DNA from: Aulostomus chinensis
Lineage: Eukaryota > Chordata > Actinopteri > Syngnathiformes > Aulostomidae
DNA: 64,000 nucleotides
NCBI GenBank assembly: GCA_037954235.1
Contig: JBBMOA010000012.1
Coordinates: 9,711,144-9,775,143, forward strand
Reading direction: 5' to 3'
Part shown: positions 21,872-32,210 of the stretch, one piece after another
Layout: every line of letters starts with the position of its first letter
How positions within the stretch are numbered: the first letter of the stretch is position 1
Position numbers and translations under genes: made by a program
The notes under the pieces: model-generated
Told to the model about the DNA's origin: nothing
Seen by the model: only the letters and a program-made list of their open reading frames with translations
Database searches by the model: none

Positions 21872-22963
21872 CACACACACACGGTCTTGTTTCGCTGTGT
21901 TTTTGTGAACTATTTCAGGGGTCCTGTGAAGGATGAGGCCTATGAATACGGTTGTCTGTGTCTTCCAGGCTCTTCTGACTCAGATCTGGTGCGGGGAGCT
22001 TTCAGTGGACAATCCTGTATGGAGAGTCCTGATCTCGATGATCTTCTTCCCGCTTATCTACACCTGCTTCTTGACTTTCAGGCGAGCCCCTCGACCTGCT
22101 GCAATCTGTCTTCTGGCAATGTTCCGACGACTAAGAGGATAGTTTCTGGGAAATAGCTCTGGAAATGCAGCGAGTCGGATGAGAAGTTTGGCATCCTCTC
22201 GTATTACGGGAGTGAGTTTGAGCCTGGAGCCAGCAGAGTTTAACACGAAGACTGACGACGGGGAAAAACAGCGTCATTTATTTGTTTGGCTCTGCAAATA
22301 ATTTGTGCGCATCATCCTCTGGTCTACTTTGTGGTTGTGGTTTTCCAGCTACGTAGCCTGTGTAGCAGGAAATGACAGAGTTAATAGAATCGGTATTGAT
22401 TTCCTCCTCTCTCTTAGCAAGAAATCAGAGAAGAATTCTTTCAAAATATTCCGCACCAACAGTAGCACAGTACCCATGGCATTAAAAATGAATGTTGAAT
22501 TATTTTACTGACACATTTTTCTTGTGCCTTTGTAAACCGGGCTCGGCTCGTGGCGCCAACATATAACATATTAACAAATAGGGGGAAACTTTGTGATAGT
22601 GTCTGATTGCCTTGATCTGATAGTTGTTTTCATGCAACATTGATGTTTTAAGGCCATAAACAAAATCTTGTTTTCCAGGATTACCTTTGTGTAAATATAG
22701 AAAATATTCCACACACTAGATCTCAGCGGCGTGTCAAAGTCATAAGAAGTAATAAAGTGTTTCTTACTGCATCGTCTATGGTTCTCTTTAGACGGGATGA
22801 AGTCATCCAGAGGGAAACGGCAAAAAAGGAGGAGATAAAGACAGTGGAGAGCGTCACAGGAAGTGTGCTTCGAACAAAATCTCGGGGCCTGTGAGTAGAC
22901 ACGGAACCCTGGGTTCTGTCAGGCTCTGTGATACCCTTCCTAACCACCTCCCCGCCCCAACCC

Positions 22964-23033
<70 letters not shown>

Positions 23034-26000
23034 AGCTATTATTATTATTGTTTCCACAGTGACGCCAGCAGAGAGAAGTCTCTGGAAAGCTGGTCCAGAC
23101 TGGTGGGCCTGTTCACCTCTCCTCAGGTCAAGTTCTACTGGAACATCGTGTCATATTTCGCCTTCCTCCTCTTGTTCGCTGTGGTTGTGATGATGGATTT
23201 TCAGGCCACTCCCTCTGCTGCGGAGTTGCTTCTGTACGTCTGGCTGTTCTCACTGGTGTGTGAGGAGATCAGACAGGTGAGCGACTGATTGGAAACACAC
23301 ACACATCAAAAAGAGAAATCACCTCGATGAAATCAGCTTTGTTTGAAGGAAAGGAAAACTGAGAAGGAAACAAACTGACGATTAATAAATGATAGATTGC
23401 AGGTTTCAAGCTGCATCAAAGTTCTTCTCCGTCATATTTTATTGCCAGAAAGAAGTTGACATATACCGGCGTCTGTAATGCTGCTGTTATTGATTTGTGT
23501 TTTTCAATCTCAGTTGTTCTATGATCCTGATGGTTTTGGATTTCGTAAGAAAGCCAGGATGTACATCAATGATCTCTGGAATATCCTTGACGTACTATCC
23601 ATCCTGCTCTTTGTTATCGGCCTGGCATTTAGGTATGTTTCCTCTCCTTCAGAGAGTCCAGAATAACATATCGTGCAGCAGAGGTGCCCTCCATCTCTGA
23701 GTCACTGTGTTTTTTTCTATTTCAGGCTAACAACTGAGCTCTTCTATGCCGGTAAAATCCTCCTCTGCATCGACTTTGTGGTCTTCTGCCTCCGTCTCAT
23801 GGCCATCTTCACCATCAGTAGGACTCTGGGACCAAAGATCATCATAGTCAGGAGAATGGTGGGAGGATCAAGGAGGGTCACGTGCATTTATGACCAAATC
23901 TGACACGAGAGCACAAAACGCTGCTCGCTTGAACGCCTTTTATCTCTATGTGGTGTCTGCAGATGAGATGTCGCATTTTTCTCTTGTAAAACCATTTAAA
24001 CAGGTTTGAATGCATCATCTGTTACAGACGTGACGCTTGTGGCGGGGTTCAGGGGCACAACCTCATGGGATTTTATATTGAAATACGTAGCTCTGGAGTG
24101 CAACTAAATAGTAGATGAGGTTTTCAAGGATACTGGCGGAAGCTTGTAAGAAACAGCTGCAAATATAAATGTTGTCCAGAAGAATGCGTCTGTTGATGTC
24201 CAGACGAAAGGGATTAAATACTGATGAAAATGTAACTCTGCAAAGGTCCCGCATCAGAAGTTTAAGTATTCAATGAAGCGTTTCTGTCTTTAAACTGCAT
24301 CTCCGTCTGTCCTCCAGATGATGGATTTGTTCTTCTTCATGTTCCTGCTGAGTATCTGGGTGGTGGCGTACGGCGTCGCCAAACAAGGCATCCTCATCCA
24401 CAATGACATTCGACTGGACTGGATTGTGCGGGGAGCTATTTACGAGCCGTACCTCATCATATTTGGGAACGTCCCCTCAAATATTGACTGTGAGTGGACG
24501 TGAAAATTCACTTGTTACGGAATTATATTTTCTTCAATGAAAAAGCTCTGGTTTCTAATTTACCTTGAATTGCACATTCAGATGCCGCGTTTGACATCAA
24601 CTCCTGCAGCATGAACGGCACCGACCCTCTGAAGCCCAAGTGTCCCGTGCTGAACGAAAACCAAATGCCAGCCTTCCCCGAGTGGCTCACCATCATCATG
24701 CTGTGTGTTTACTTGCTCTTCGCCAACATACTGCTGCTCAACCTGCTGATAGCCATCTTCAAGTGAGTCCCCGTCTGTGTCATTTCATTCAGCCATTCAT
24801 AATAATTTTAAATGACCCACGTCACCTCGTCACAGCTTCACGTTCGAGGAAGTGCAGGACAACACGGACAGAATATGGAAGTTCCAAAGATACGAGCTAA
24901 TTAAGGAGTACCACAGCCGCCCCACCGCTCCTCCTCCGTTTATTATCTTCAGCCATATTTACCGCATCATCAGGAACGTGGTGCTCTGCAGGCCCCCCTT
25001 TCAACCCAAAGAGTTCAGTAAGTAACTGCACTGTGAAATTATTCCGATTCTACTCCAAAGTGCATGCACGAGGAAGATGATTGTTGATTATTTTCAAGTT
25101 TTGTTTTGGCAGTTTCTTGTATTTAATTTTATGTTTTATCAAATTGTGAGAAATTGTAAACACCCTCAAAATCACACTTCACCCAAAACACACAATAGTG
25201 GCTTTGAGCTCACAAAGGAGTCCCCCCCCCGCTGCATCACATCTTGGTGACTGCAGAAGCTCAAACAAGCATGAAGGATATATTCTGAGGACTTGAAAGG
25301 CAACAAAACACTTTTTTGGGTGAGGTGTCACTTTACTTTTTCTGTTTATTAGAGGATGAGCTTCCTCAGATAGAGGAGGAGGAGCTGCTCTCCTGGGAAG
25401 CCTTGATGAAGGACAGATACCTGGTGTCGAGTCAGGAGGAGCAGAGTCAGACAACAGAGCATCGCATCCTGGATACGGCACAAAAGTATGCTGCTCAGCA
25501 TAAAACGATCTTGTTTTCTACTTAAAAAGAGCAAAGAGCAAATATTTTAGTTTTTGTTACAGTTTTTATTCTCTTCTCATCAGGATTCTTAAAATTGATC
25601 CGTAACCCATGAAGGAAAATTATTTTTGTAATAACTGTGATTAATCGCTTAAGACTGGTTTAGATGTCCTCATTTGACTAAACATGGCGAGTATGTTGTA
25701 CAGTCTGAGATTAATATTCAGCTAATACCAGATGTCTGCTCTGCTTTTTTGTTTCTTGAGGGTAACCACCATAATTGATCATCTGGAGAGCGAAGAGGAG
25801 ATGAGCGCTATTGCCATGATGAAAAGACTGGAACGGCTGGAGGAGCAGGTTGTGACCTGATTTGTAGTTGTCACCCATGTTGTACTTGTCTGTTTGTTGA
25901 ATTTTATCTCCACACAGTTTACATGAAAAATCCTCAACAGATGCCATAAGCAGCGTCTGACCTAATTATAATTTGTCTCGTCAGGTTGTCGAGTCAGGCA

Positions 26001-28402
26001 AAGCCCTGCAGTGGATTATGGACAGTTTGAAATCAAAAGGTTTTGCAGCGAAAAGAACGGAATCACTGAGTCAGCGAACAAACTCTTCTGTCCTTGTTCA
26101 TTTACTGAACACTGTCTCAAAATGTGACATGACAAAATCTCTGTTAATCGCAGAATTGGTGGTCAACGAGACAGAAGCTTTGAGAAATACGTCCGACAAA
26201 GAGAAAGTCAGGTACCACGTGAAGGCCCGTCAGTTCCACTACCCCAACAGCAAACAGACTCGCTTCCCTGTGCCTGAGGAGAAGGTGCCATGGGAGGTAT
26301 TTACCATAAATTTCTACCCACTGCTGGTTCTCACTGCATAAAATCAGGCTTTGGATTCATGGCTTCTTTTTTTCCATGTCCTGTTTTTAGGTCAGCTTCA
26401 GCTCATACATGCCGCCCTATTATTGCTCTGAGAGTGATGGCGAGCACGTGGATGGGTACGTTTAGATGATCAGACGCTACAGAAGTCTTTGTTCTGTTCA
26501 ACTGGGGGTTTATGATCCAGAGACACATGAATTCCTGCTTAAAGCTGAAATTTTTCAACTTAACTCATCTAAACAAACCCTGCATGCGCCATCAGATTCT
26601 GAGCCTTATATGTCTTTAATTGAATTCTTTCTCTTTACAGATCAGAATCTGAAGCCTTAGATAATTACAGGTATGATACCAGATAAGGTGCACAGGCTGT
26701 CTGATAGCACTCGTACTGATGTCTAATATGTCTCTGATTTCCTGACTGTCATCAGAAACCCTGGAGGGAGGACAGGCATCAGGGGACGAGGTTCACTCAG
26801 CCATCTGGGTCCAAATTTGCATGTAGACCTAATATTAACGCGGTAGGTCATGACCTCACAGAACTAAGATGGTTGATTTCATTCACGTGTGACTTAAGAA
26901 TTTGTTATTTTTAGCTGGCGAGACAGTGAGAGATCTGTTTTGGAGTTTCTAGCAGTTGAAGACCAGCACCAAAAAACCTTTGTTCTACCTGGAGTGAGTC
27001 CACTTGTTGATCCATGTCATGATTTACCTGTTTCAGCTGGTCATGGCACATGGTCATTGTTACTTTAACCCTCTCAGGGACCATCCCAGTCTGACAATCA
27101 ACTGCCAGTAATTTTGATGAGAACCCTGGGGAAGAAGCTGTTTGAAAAAATAAAGGAAAAATTAGCAGAAGGAACAACGGTATGTTTGTTTCACACTTAA
27201 GTTTGACATTCTCAAGGTAGAGGTTTTCTGCAAGGAATATGGAGAAAATTGCATTCAGTTAAAAGGTTAGTGCATACAGAGGTTATCATTAGCACTTCTG
27301 ACAACTGAAGGGTCCCCTAGTTTTATGAATAAGTACATGCAATGACTACAGCAACAAAAACAGACATATAATTGAAGAAATCTAAAGGTCCCAGGCTTGA
27401 TCCCTGAGGAACTCCTAGGTCAAAGAGAGCCTGGTCATTCATCTCCAACCTGTAGTTGGATGATGTCCAGTGACTAGAATCCAACATCAGAGCATCTAAT
27501 TCCAACTCAAATATAATACAGAATTGTGACATTGCTATTTGAGCAATTATATTCAAAATTCAACATCCACACAGGCGGCATGGCTCAGGGGTAGAGTGGC
27601 CGTCTAGCAACTGAAGGGTCGCTGGTTCGATCCTCGACCCCGGTGACCATGTTGAAGTGTCCTTGAGCAAGATACCGGACCCATAATTGCTCCTGATGAG
27701 TAGGTTGGCGCCTTGCATGGCATTCACCTGAATGGGTGAATGAGATGACATCATAAAATGCTTTGAGTGCCGCTAAGGTAGAAAAGCGCTATATAAATTT
27801 GAGTCCATTTACAAAACATTGAATTTAAGGTCGCTCAGTTTCAGAGATTTTCAAAATCAAATCACCTCCATCCACCTTGTTACTTAAACCAAATAAATGT
27901 ATGACGATTAAATCAAAGTGTTTTCTTGAGAGTGTTTTGTGTTACTATGTGCAGGTATTTGAAGGTTACGTGGACGACAACAGGAACACAGACAACGCTT
28001 GGTTGGAAACCAATGTCCTAAACCTCCACCTGCCCGCAAGAAGCCCGGATACACAAGATATCAACAACATGGTGAAAGCATGAGTATTTTATTGTTTTTT
28101 GTTGTTTTTGTTTGGTTTTATGTTGTTTTTTTAAAGAAGAGCATCTAGTAATTTATGCATTTCTATGCGTTTTTATGTTATTTATTCTGATACGTTTCCT
28201 CTGCGTTTTCATGATATTTGGGTATGAAATTCAGGTCCCCCTTCGATGGATGTATAAATGTATTTTTTGATGGTGTCCTTGTTAGGTGGCATGCAACCAA
28301 GGTCCTCTTCAGTGGCAGGAGGTGAGCAGCAAAACCAGACTTTGCTCCAACCAAAGACACATGCTGCAGCGGGTTGCGGAGCTGCACAACAGGAAGTTCT
28401 GA
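15061..28402 (+). CDS. trpm2: TRPM2 cation channel, complete spliced coding sequence (32 exons)
   Basis: TRPM2 is a tetrameric, Ca2+-permeable plasma-membrane channel opened by intracellular ADP-ribose plus Ca2+, acting in oxidative-stress and heat responses. Coding exons: 15061-15165, 16252-16325, 16440-16608, 16688-16868, 17328-17491, 17573-17753, 17850-17911, 17976-18176, 18254-18356, 18995-19116, 19320-19691, 20648-20776, 20874-21003, 21125-21270, 21969-22081, 22792-22890, 23060-23276, 23514-23632, 23726-23858, 24318-24489, 24582-24762, 24836-25017, 25353-25485, 25761-25848, 25985-26296, 26391-26455, 26641-26670, 26756-26842, 26915-26993, 27078-27179, 27955-28071, 28286-28402. All phases agree, giving 4485 nt (1494 aa), close to the ~1503 aa of human TRPM2. 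All introns are GT-AG except 22082-22791 (GC-AG). No stop or frameshift breaks it. The first exon is the least certain: its ATG at 15061 opens a 35-codon segment of low similarity. The C-terminal NUDT9-H domain separates it from TRPM8 and other TRPMs. Confidence 0.96.
18465..18575. repeat. Probable LINE/SINE tail fragment in trpm2 intron 9
   Basis: The sequence ATTTCAACAAAATCGATT, followed by CCTGCTAACAGA and an ACAAACAAACAAAC tail, is a pattern I associate with the 3' end of common fish retroposons. No target duplication was identified, and family assignment is not possible by eye. Confidence 0.4.
19828..19860 (+). repeat. Poly-C and (ACC)n tract
   Basis: An 18-nt C run followed by about five ACC units lies in the intron between trpm2 exons 11 and 12. 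Confidence 0.9.
20231..20366 (+). repeat. Two adjacent minisatellites in trpm2 intron 11
   Basis: A 30-bp unit beginning AGAAATAAATCTTTGG occurs twice (20231-20260, 20261-20290, few mismatches). It is followed at once by a 29-bp unit beginning GTGAGTACCACTCTAAAG, present in two full copies (20292-20320, 20321-20349) and one partial copy (20350-20366). Confidence 0.95.
20836..20867 (+). repeat. (GT)n microsatellite abutting the trpm2 exon 13 acceptor
   Basis: 16 GT units followed by only CTCTAG before the exon starts at 20874. Confidence 0.95.
21070..21120 (+). repeat. (TG)n/(CG)n microsatellite abutting the trpm2 exon 14 acceptor
   Basis: A TG run, three CG units and more TG end directly before TCAG at 21121-21124; exon 14 starts at 21125. 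Confidence 0.93.
21838..21882 (+). repeat. (CA)n microsatellite in trpm2 intron 14
   Basis: About 22 CA units with one A interruption, 87 nt upstream of exon 15. Confidence 0.93.
21969..25017 (+). CDS. trpm2: trpm2 exons 15-22: transmembrane channel core and TRP helix
   Basis: These exons cover about residues 714-1119. Hydrophobic segments in order are the pre-S1 helix ([19 protein letters not shown]), S1 ([18 protein letters not shown]), S2 ([17 protein letters not shown]), S3 ([19 protein letters not shown]), S4 ([19 protein letters not shown]), S5 ([19 protein letters not shown]) and S6 ([20 protein letters not shown]). The pore loop has the filter FGNVP at about residues 989-993, where human TRPM2 has FGQIP, and the two cysteines of the outer-pore segment ([14 protein letters not shown]) are present. 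After S6, [20 protein letters not shown] is the TRP-helix region. Acidic residues in S2-S3 typical of the TRPM Ca2+ site ([13 protein letters not shown]) are visible. Exon 15 ends in a GC donor. Confidence 0.94.
22967..23032 (+). repeat. (AC)n microsatellite in trpm2 intron 16
   Basis: 33 uninterrupted AC units, ending 27 nt before trpm2 exon 17. Confidence 0.97.
25353..26296 (+). CDS. trpm2: trpm2 exons 23-25: C-terminal rib/coiled-coil and linker
   Basis: Exons 25353-25485, 25761-25848 and 25985-26296 (about residues 1119-1296) encode an acidic helix ([19 protein letters not shown]), a coiled-coil stretch ([20 protein letters not shown], then [19 protein letters not shown]) that should assemble the tetramer, and a low-conservation linker leading into NUDT9-H ([25 protein letters not shown]). 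The linker is read as continuous exon; a short potential intron inside it would break the frame. Confidence 0.88.
26391..28402 (+). CDS. trpm2: trpm2 exons 26-32: NUDT9-homology domain with degenerate Nudix box
   Basis: With the end of exon 25 these exons make the C-terminal ADP-ribose-binding domain (about residues 1268-1494). Landmarks are [51 protein letters not shown] and the final QWQEVSS and [10 protein letters not shown] 30-nt microexon (26641-26670) lies between exons 26 and 28. The Nudix box after LPGG reads [20 protein letters not shown]: the Glu of G-x5-E is Asn, and the REUXEEXGU core keeps only Arg. Vertebrate TRPM2 is already non-hydrolytic; this copy is more degenerate, so it should not be a hydrolase. 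Whether it still binds ADP-ribose cannot be told from sequence. Stop TGA at 28400-28402. Confidence 0.93.
27573..27813 (+). mobile_element. tRNA-derived SINE (V-SINE-like) in trpm2 intron 30
   Basis: The head contains a pol III A box (TGGCTCAGGGGTAGAG) and B box (GGTTCGATCC) spaced as in a tRNA. It is followed by GTCCTTGAGCAAGATACC and a tail ending GCGCTATATAAATTTGAG and TCCATTTAC, as in V-SINEs of fish. It lies between trpm2 exons 30 and 31 in the sense orientation. Clear target duplications were not found. Confidence 0.8.
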
Positions 28403-29065
28403 CCACGGCGTTGTAGCGGTGAATGAACACCTCCGTCCACAGGGTCTCCTCTGCCCGCATTAGATTAGATTAGATTAGATTAGATAAAGTTGAATCTAAT
28501 CTAATCTAATCTAATGTGGCCTTTACCAAGTCTTACATATATTAAATCAATTGCACTGAACGCACTTCAAGTCATCAAAAATGCACGTTATTCATCAAGG
28601 GTTACGTGACCACAAACTGTATAGTTCCTAGATGTGTAAGGGACATTCACACATCAACTACACTCTTGAGCTTCTTTATACATCATAGTACATTTATCTG
28701 GCTGAAGCTGGCTACACAGTAGATTTGTGTTTGTGAAATACACACAAATAATTATCTTTGGTATTAACTTGTCTCGAGGGAAAATTCCCAACTCTATAAA
28801 TTTGCTAAAATTAGCTTTAGCATGTCAAGCTGCAATATGAAACTATGCAATACAATAATGTAATATAAAACCCCAAATCATACAATCCTCTTTTGATACT
28901 TCCTGCTGCCTCTTCATCTGAATGTAGGACTTGAAACTGTTTTTGAGTCAACGTTATTTCCTCCTTCAAAGATCACCAGTTCCACCATTAAAATATTATC
29001 TGTCAACTTCCTTGAATGTTTCATGTGTGGTCTTTGAATAATAAAGCCCACTTTGGACTCCATGA
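28403..29065 (+). other. trpm2: trpm2 3'UTR
   Basis: Noncoding sequence from the stop codon to a canonical AATAAA at 29040-29045, followed by a T/G-containing stretch; cleavage is expected near 29060. It contains the inverted repeat at 28464-28515. Confidence 0.65.
28464..28515. repeat. Perfect inverted repeat of (ATTAG)n, 22-bp arms, 8-nt loop
   Basis: The left arm (28464-28485) lies within an ATTAG pentamer repeat that starts at 28459. The right arm (28494-28515) is its exact reverse complement, made of CTAAT units. The spacer is AAAGTTGA. Transcribed in the trpm2 3'UTR it could form a stable hairpin. Confidence 0.95.
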
Positions 29066-29713
29066 TTCTACTAACTGAAGCGTCTTCGAGCTTTATCCTC
29101 TTACACTATCCTGCAAAAGTTAAGGAGCAACGTGACAAACGCGTTGGTAGATTAAACTGCTTTGTTTTTATATCTGCTCTCCACTCTTACCTGCACCTGT
29201 CATGCAGCATTGCAGCAGTTTCATCGTAGCTTGTGGACGCGCTCATTGGTTCAGGTGGAGTATCGGTTTCACACCCTCCTCATTCCCCTGCTGGTTTTCC
29301 TTCACTGGAAAAAAAAAAAAAAAAAAATTGTCACAAGACATCATGCTCCACCAGGGTGAACAGGTTCAGAAATATTACTCATAAAAATCACCGGTAAGAG
29401 GAAATGTCTGCCTGCACCGAAACATCTCCTGGTCCTCTGTGCTGTATGAAGACTTAACATCAACACTTTTACGGTAATTATTATTGTTTGTCTTGTATTT
29501 CGCCGGCGGCGCAGCGTCATTGAGAAACAGCTATTTTTATCTACAGAAGTCAAGAGAGGAGCAGAGGCAGGAGCTCCCACTCTGATCCTATTTCTTGATA
29601 CGAAGTGTGGCTGAGTGAGTCAGTCACGTACTGTTGAACCGAAGTTTTATGATGGTTGTTCACGTATATCAGTATGATGATGATGATGATTGTTGTTGTT
29701 GTTGTTGTTGTTG

Positions 29714-29759
<46 letters not shown>

Positions 29760-30590
29760 TAACAATTGTTTGGGTTGTGTGGAAAAACTGAAACAAAACA
29801 AACAAAAAATAATCTCTATTTTTTTCATTTGCCAACAACTTGTTATGGTTTGACCTTCAGATATAACTGCTAAAAGTAGTTATTTGTTGTCTCCATGAAA
29901 GTATGCTGATTATCAATTAGATTAATACAGTTTTATCTTTTACTTTTTGACATGATAGCACAAAAAATACCATTGCATTGATTGCAGTGACACTGTGTGT
30001 GACAATAGCATCATGCTAAAAATGAAGCAGCTAACTGGAATGCAGCCACAGTGTCATTCACTCAAGTGCTCAGAGGCTTTGCCATGTATTAAAATATTCT
30101 ATATTAATATAGAATATTATAATGTTCTTTTGTGAAAATAATTCAACCTGGGAGATGGAGCCTGAGAAGGGGCCGGAGTTCAAAAAGAAAGAAAGAGGGA
30201 AGCTACAGTGGCACCCCGGCTCCTAAGACTTTGCTTTGTTTTCTTCCTTTGCTTCTTTTATTAATTTATTTCTTTTTAAAGGATTCAAATTCAGAATGTT
30301 ACAAATGCTCTCATTTAAGAAAAACAATAACAGCCTGGGTTATCTGAACTGGAGGACACTTCGTTATCCTCAGACACAATAAAATGAAAGATTAGCAATT
30401 TTTATAATATTCTGACAAGAGAGGGTCAATCTTCTTTCCAATTGCCAAAGAAGATATGGGAGAATAATAAGTGCCTTGCTTCAATCTGTCTTGATTAATG
30501 AAGCGCTGACTCTGGGGATACCGCTCATACAACGACTGACACTAGCTTGCTGAGAGGAACACGAGTATGAGAATTCAGTACTTTAATAGA
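29066..30590. other. Intergenic region between trpm2 and the candidate map3k13 promoter
   Basis: No coding exon or RNA gene was recognised. It contains an A-run near 29310-29326, a compound trinucleotide microsatellite and a short AT-rich palindrome at 30093-30118. Confidence 0.6.
29673..29757 (+). repeat. Compound trinucleotide microsatellite (TGA)n(TTG)n(TTA)n
   Basis: Three adjoining trinucleotide tracts, about 6, 9 and 13 units, run into one another. Confidence 0.95.
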
Positions 30591-30629
30591 CGATCTTTGT
30601 GACGTGTGCGCCCGGGGTTACAGGTGTAC

Positions 30630-30754
30630 GGGTTCGGAGTGTCCGGAAGTGACGTCTGATTCTCACAAGACTCATCGGATTGGACAGTAAATAGATGGAC
30701 CGAGGGAGCTACAGAGCTGGCGGACGTCTCTGACATCGTCAACGGAGCTAAAAG
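30630..30754 (+). promoter_or_regulatory. map3k13: Candidate map3k13 promoter and noncoding first exon
   Basis: The sequence CCGGAAGTGACGTCTG near 30641-30656 joins an ETS site (CCGGAAGT) to a CRE (TGACGTCT), a pairing common at TATA-less vertebrate promoters. About 100 nt downstream, ...GAGCTAAAAG is followed by GTAATAA (donor GT at 30755-30756), consistent with a noncoding first exon. It is the best promoter-like sequence upstream of map3k13 on the same strand, but linking it to map3k13 across a 21-kb intron is an inference. Confidence 0.4.
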
Positions 30755-32210
30755 GTAATAAAATAGCTTTTGTTGGTAGCGTTTACTGACATTTAGAGCT
30801 TAATGGTGTAAAGTAGAAGCTTTGTATGTGTGGAGTTGGACTAGGATGCGTGAGTTTTGATTGCGGAATGAAGCTAACTGTGCTGACCACAGGCTGGGGC
30901 AGCTGTCAGGCAGCTACAACTGTTTATGAATTGATTTCAAGGCAAAAATAAAAGACAGTCGAGAGGCGGAGTGGACGGAGAAAAGCTCCAATCCGTTTGT
31001 CAAGCGTCTTTTCCAAATAAAATAAAATAAACATGTATTAAAGGTTCCGATTTGATATTCGCCTTCATTATGTAACCAAGTGTGACCATGTTGATGAACA
31101 GCTTCTGGACTCCACACACAATCGCTTTTCTGGCCTGTTTAACCAGTAGAAGACTGAAATTACAGGCTTCTGTGTGCTGTTGCAGCAGTGGAGGTTAAAT
31201 TATAGTGACCGATGAAGGAAAGTTTGTTTTTTGAGGTTGTTTAAATATACTATTGTGAGGTATTTTGACGACGTGGCTAAGATTCAGAAGCATATGATCC
31301 CTACCTTGCACAGGTGGATTTTACTGCTTCTCAGCAAATTATCTATCCCTTTATTGTTTATCATCTTTACCCACTACAGGGTGTTTTAAACGCGTTTGTT
31401 AGGGTTCAATATTGTTTTAGTTCGTTTAAACCTAATTGTCTTTTAAGGAGGCAAAAGATCGAAGGGGAAAGTTAATATAAGCCCTCATTATAATATCTTA
31501 CGACTCATAAAAAAGCACCACAAACTAAACAAGGAGCCAGAAGCACAGAAGAACTAATTATGTACATTAGAGGTGTTCTATAATGTCAGCATGTTATCAT
31601 TATCAGCAGATACTGGTCATTTCTAAACTCCACAGCTTGGTATATCTGTATCGGTTGAGTAACAGGCTTTGCCAAGTGTTTTGGAGATAAAGATAACCAT
31701 AACTCTTTCAAACAAAGAGTGTTCACGTGTTGTTAATATGACTCTCGTATAAACTTGTTTTTATATAGATAATAATGATATTTGTAAATATTGGCTATCA
31801 AAAAATCCAGAATTGCACATCCCTCATGTGCACACTACATATCTGATACCATGTAATTCCTTGAGTAGTTTTTCATTCTAGTTTTTTTTTGTTTTTTGTT
31901 TTTTTTCCCCAATCAAAAATTTCAAACACTTGGTTATAGGGAAGGATCAGCTGATTGTATTTGTCAGTCTGGGGTTTTGGACTGATGTTTGCTTACCTTG
32001 TTGAAATAAGAGCAGATTGGATTGCAGACCATTTTTTCTTACTGCAGAGCAATTCAGTTGTTCCACATACACATTGGATTTTTTTTAGTAACTGATGTAC
32101 TGGAAGCTATTATTTACGAAGAACTGTGTCAGCAGACCCCAGTTGTTAAAGGATATGGATCCGGATCAGTGGCAAGTAAAACGCAACTTGATTGTAACAT
32201 CCTGTATTTC

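Noticed and set aside
22082..22143. Continuous extension of trpm2 exon 15 to the stop at 22139-22141
   Set aside because: The extension is unlike any TRPM2, whereas ending at a GC donor joins in frame to exon 16 and gives a TRPM2-like FRRDEVIQR junction. Intron retention remains possible and is noted as a finding.
26090..26153. Possible 64-nt intron inside trpm2 exon 25 (GT at 26090, AG at 26152-26153)
   Set aside because: Removing it shifts the frame to an early stop, while the unspliced frame runs on into the NUDT9-H start. It is also shorter than most functional introns.
27573..27650. Functional tRNA gene
   Set aside because: A and B boxes are present, but the arms do not pair into a cloverleaf and the unit continues into a SINE body and tail.
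28459..28515. Interstitial telomeric repeat
   Set aside because: The unit is ATTAG, not TTAGGG, and the arms are inverted, not tandem.
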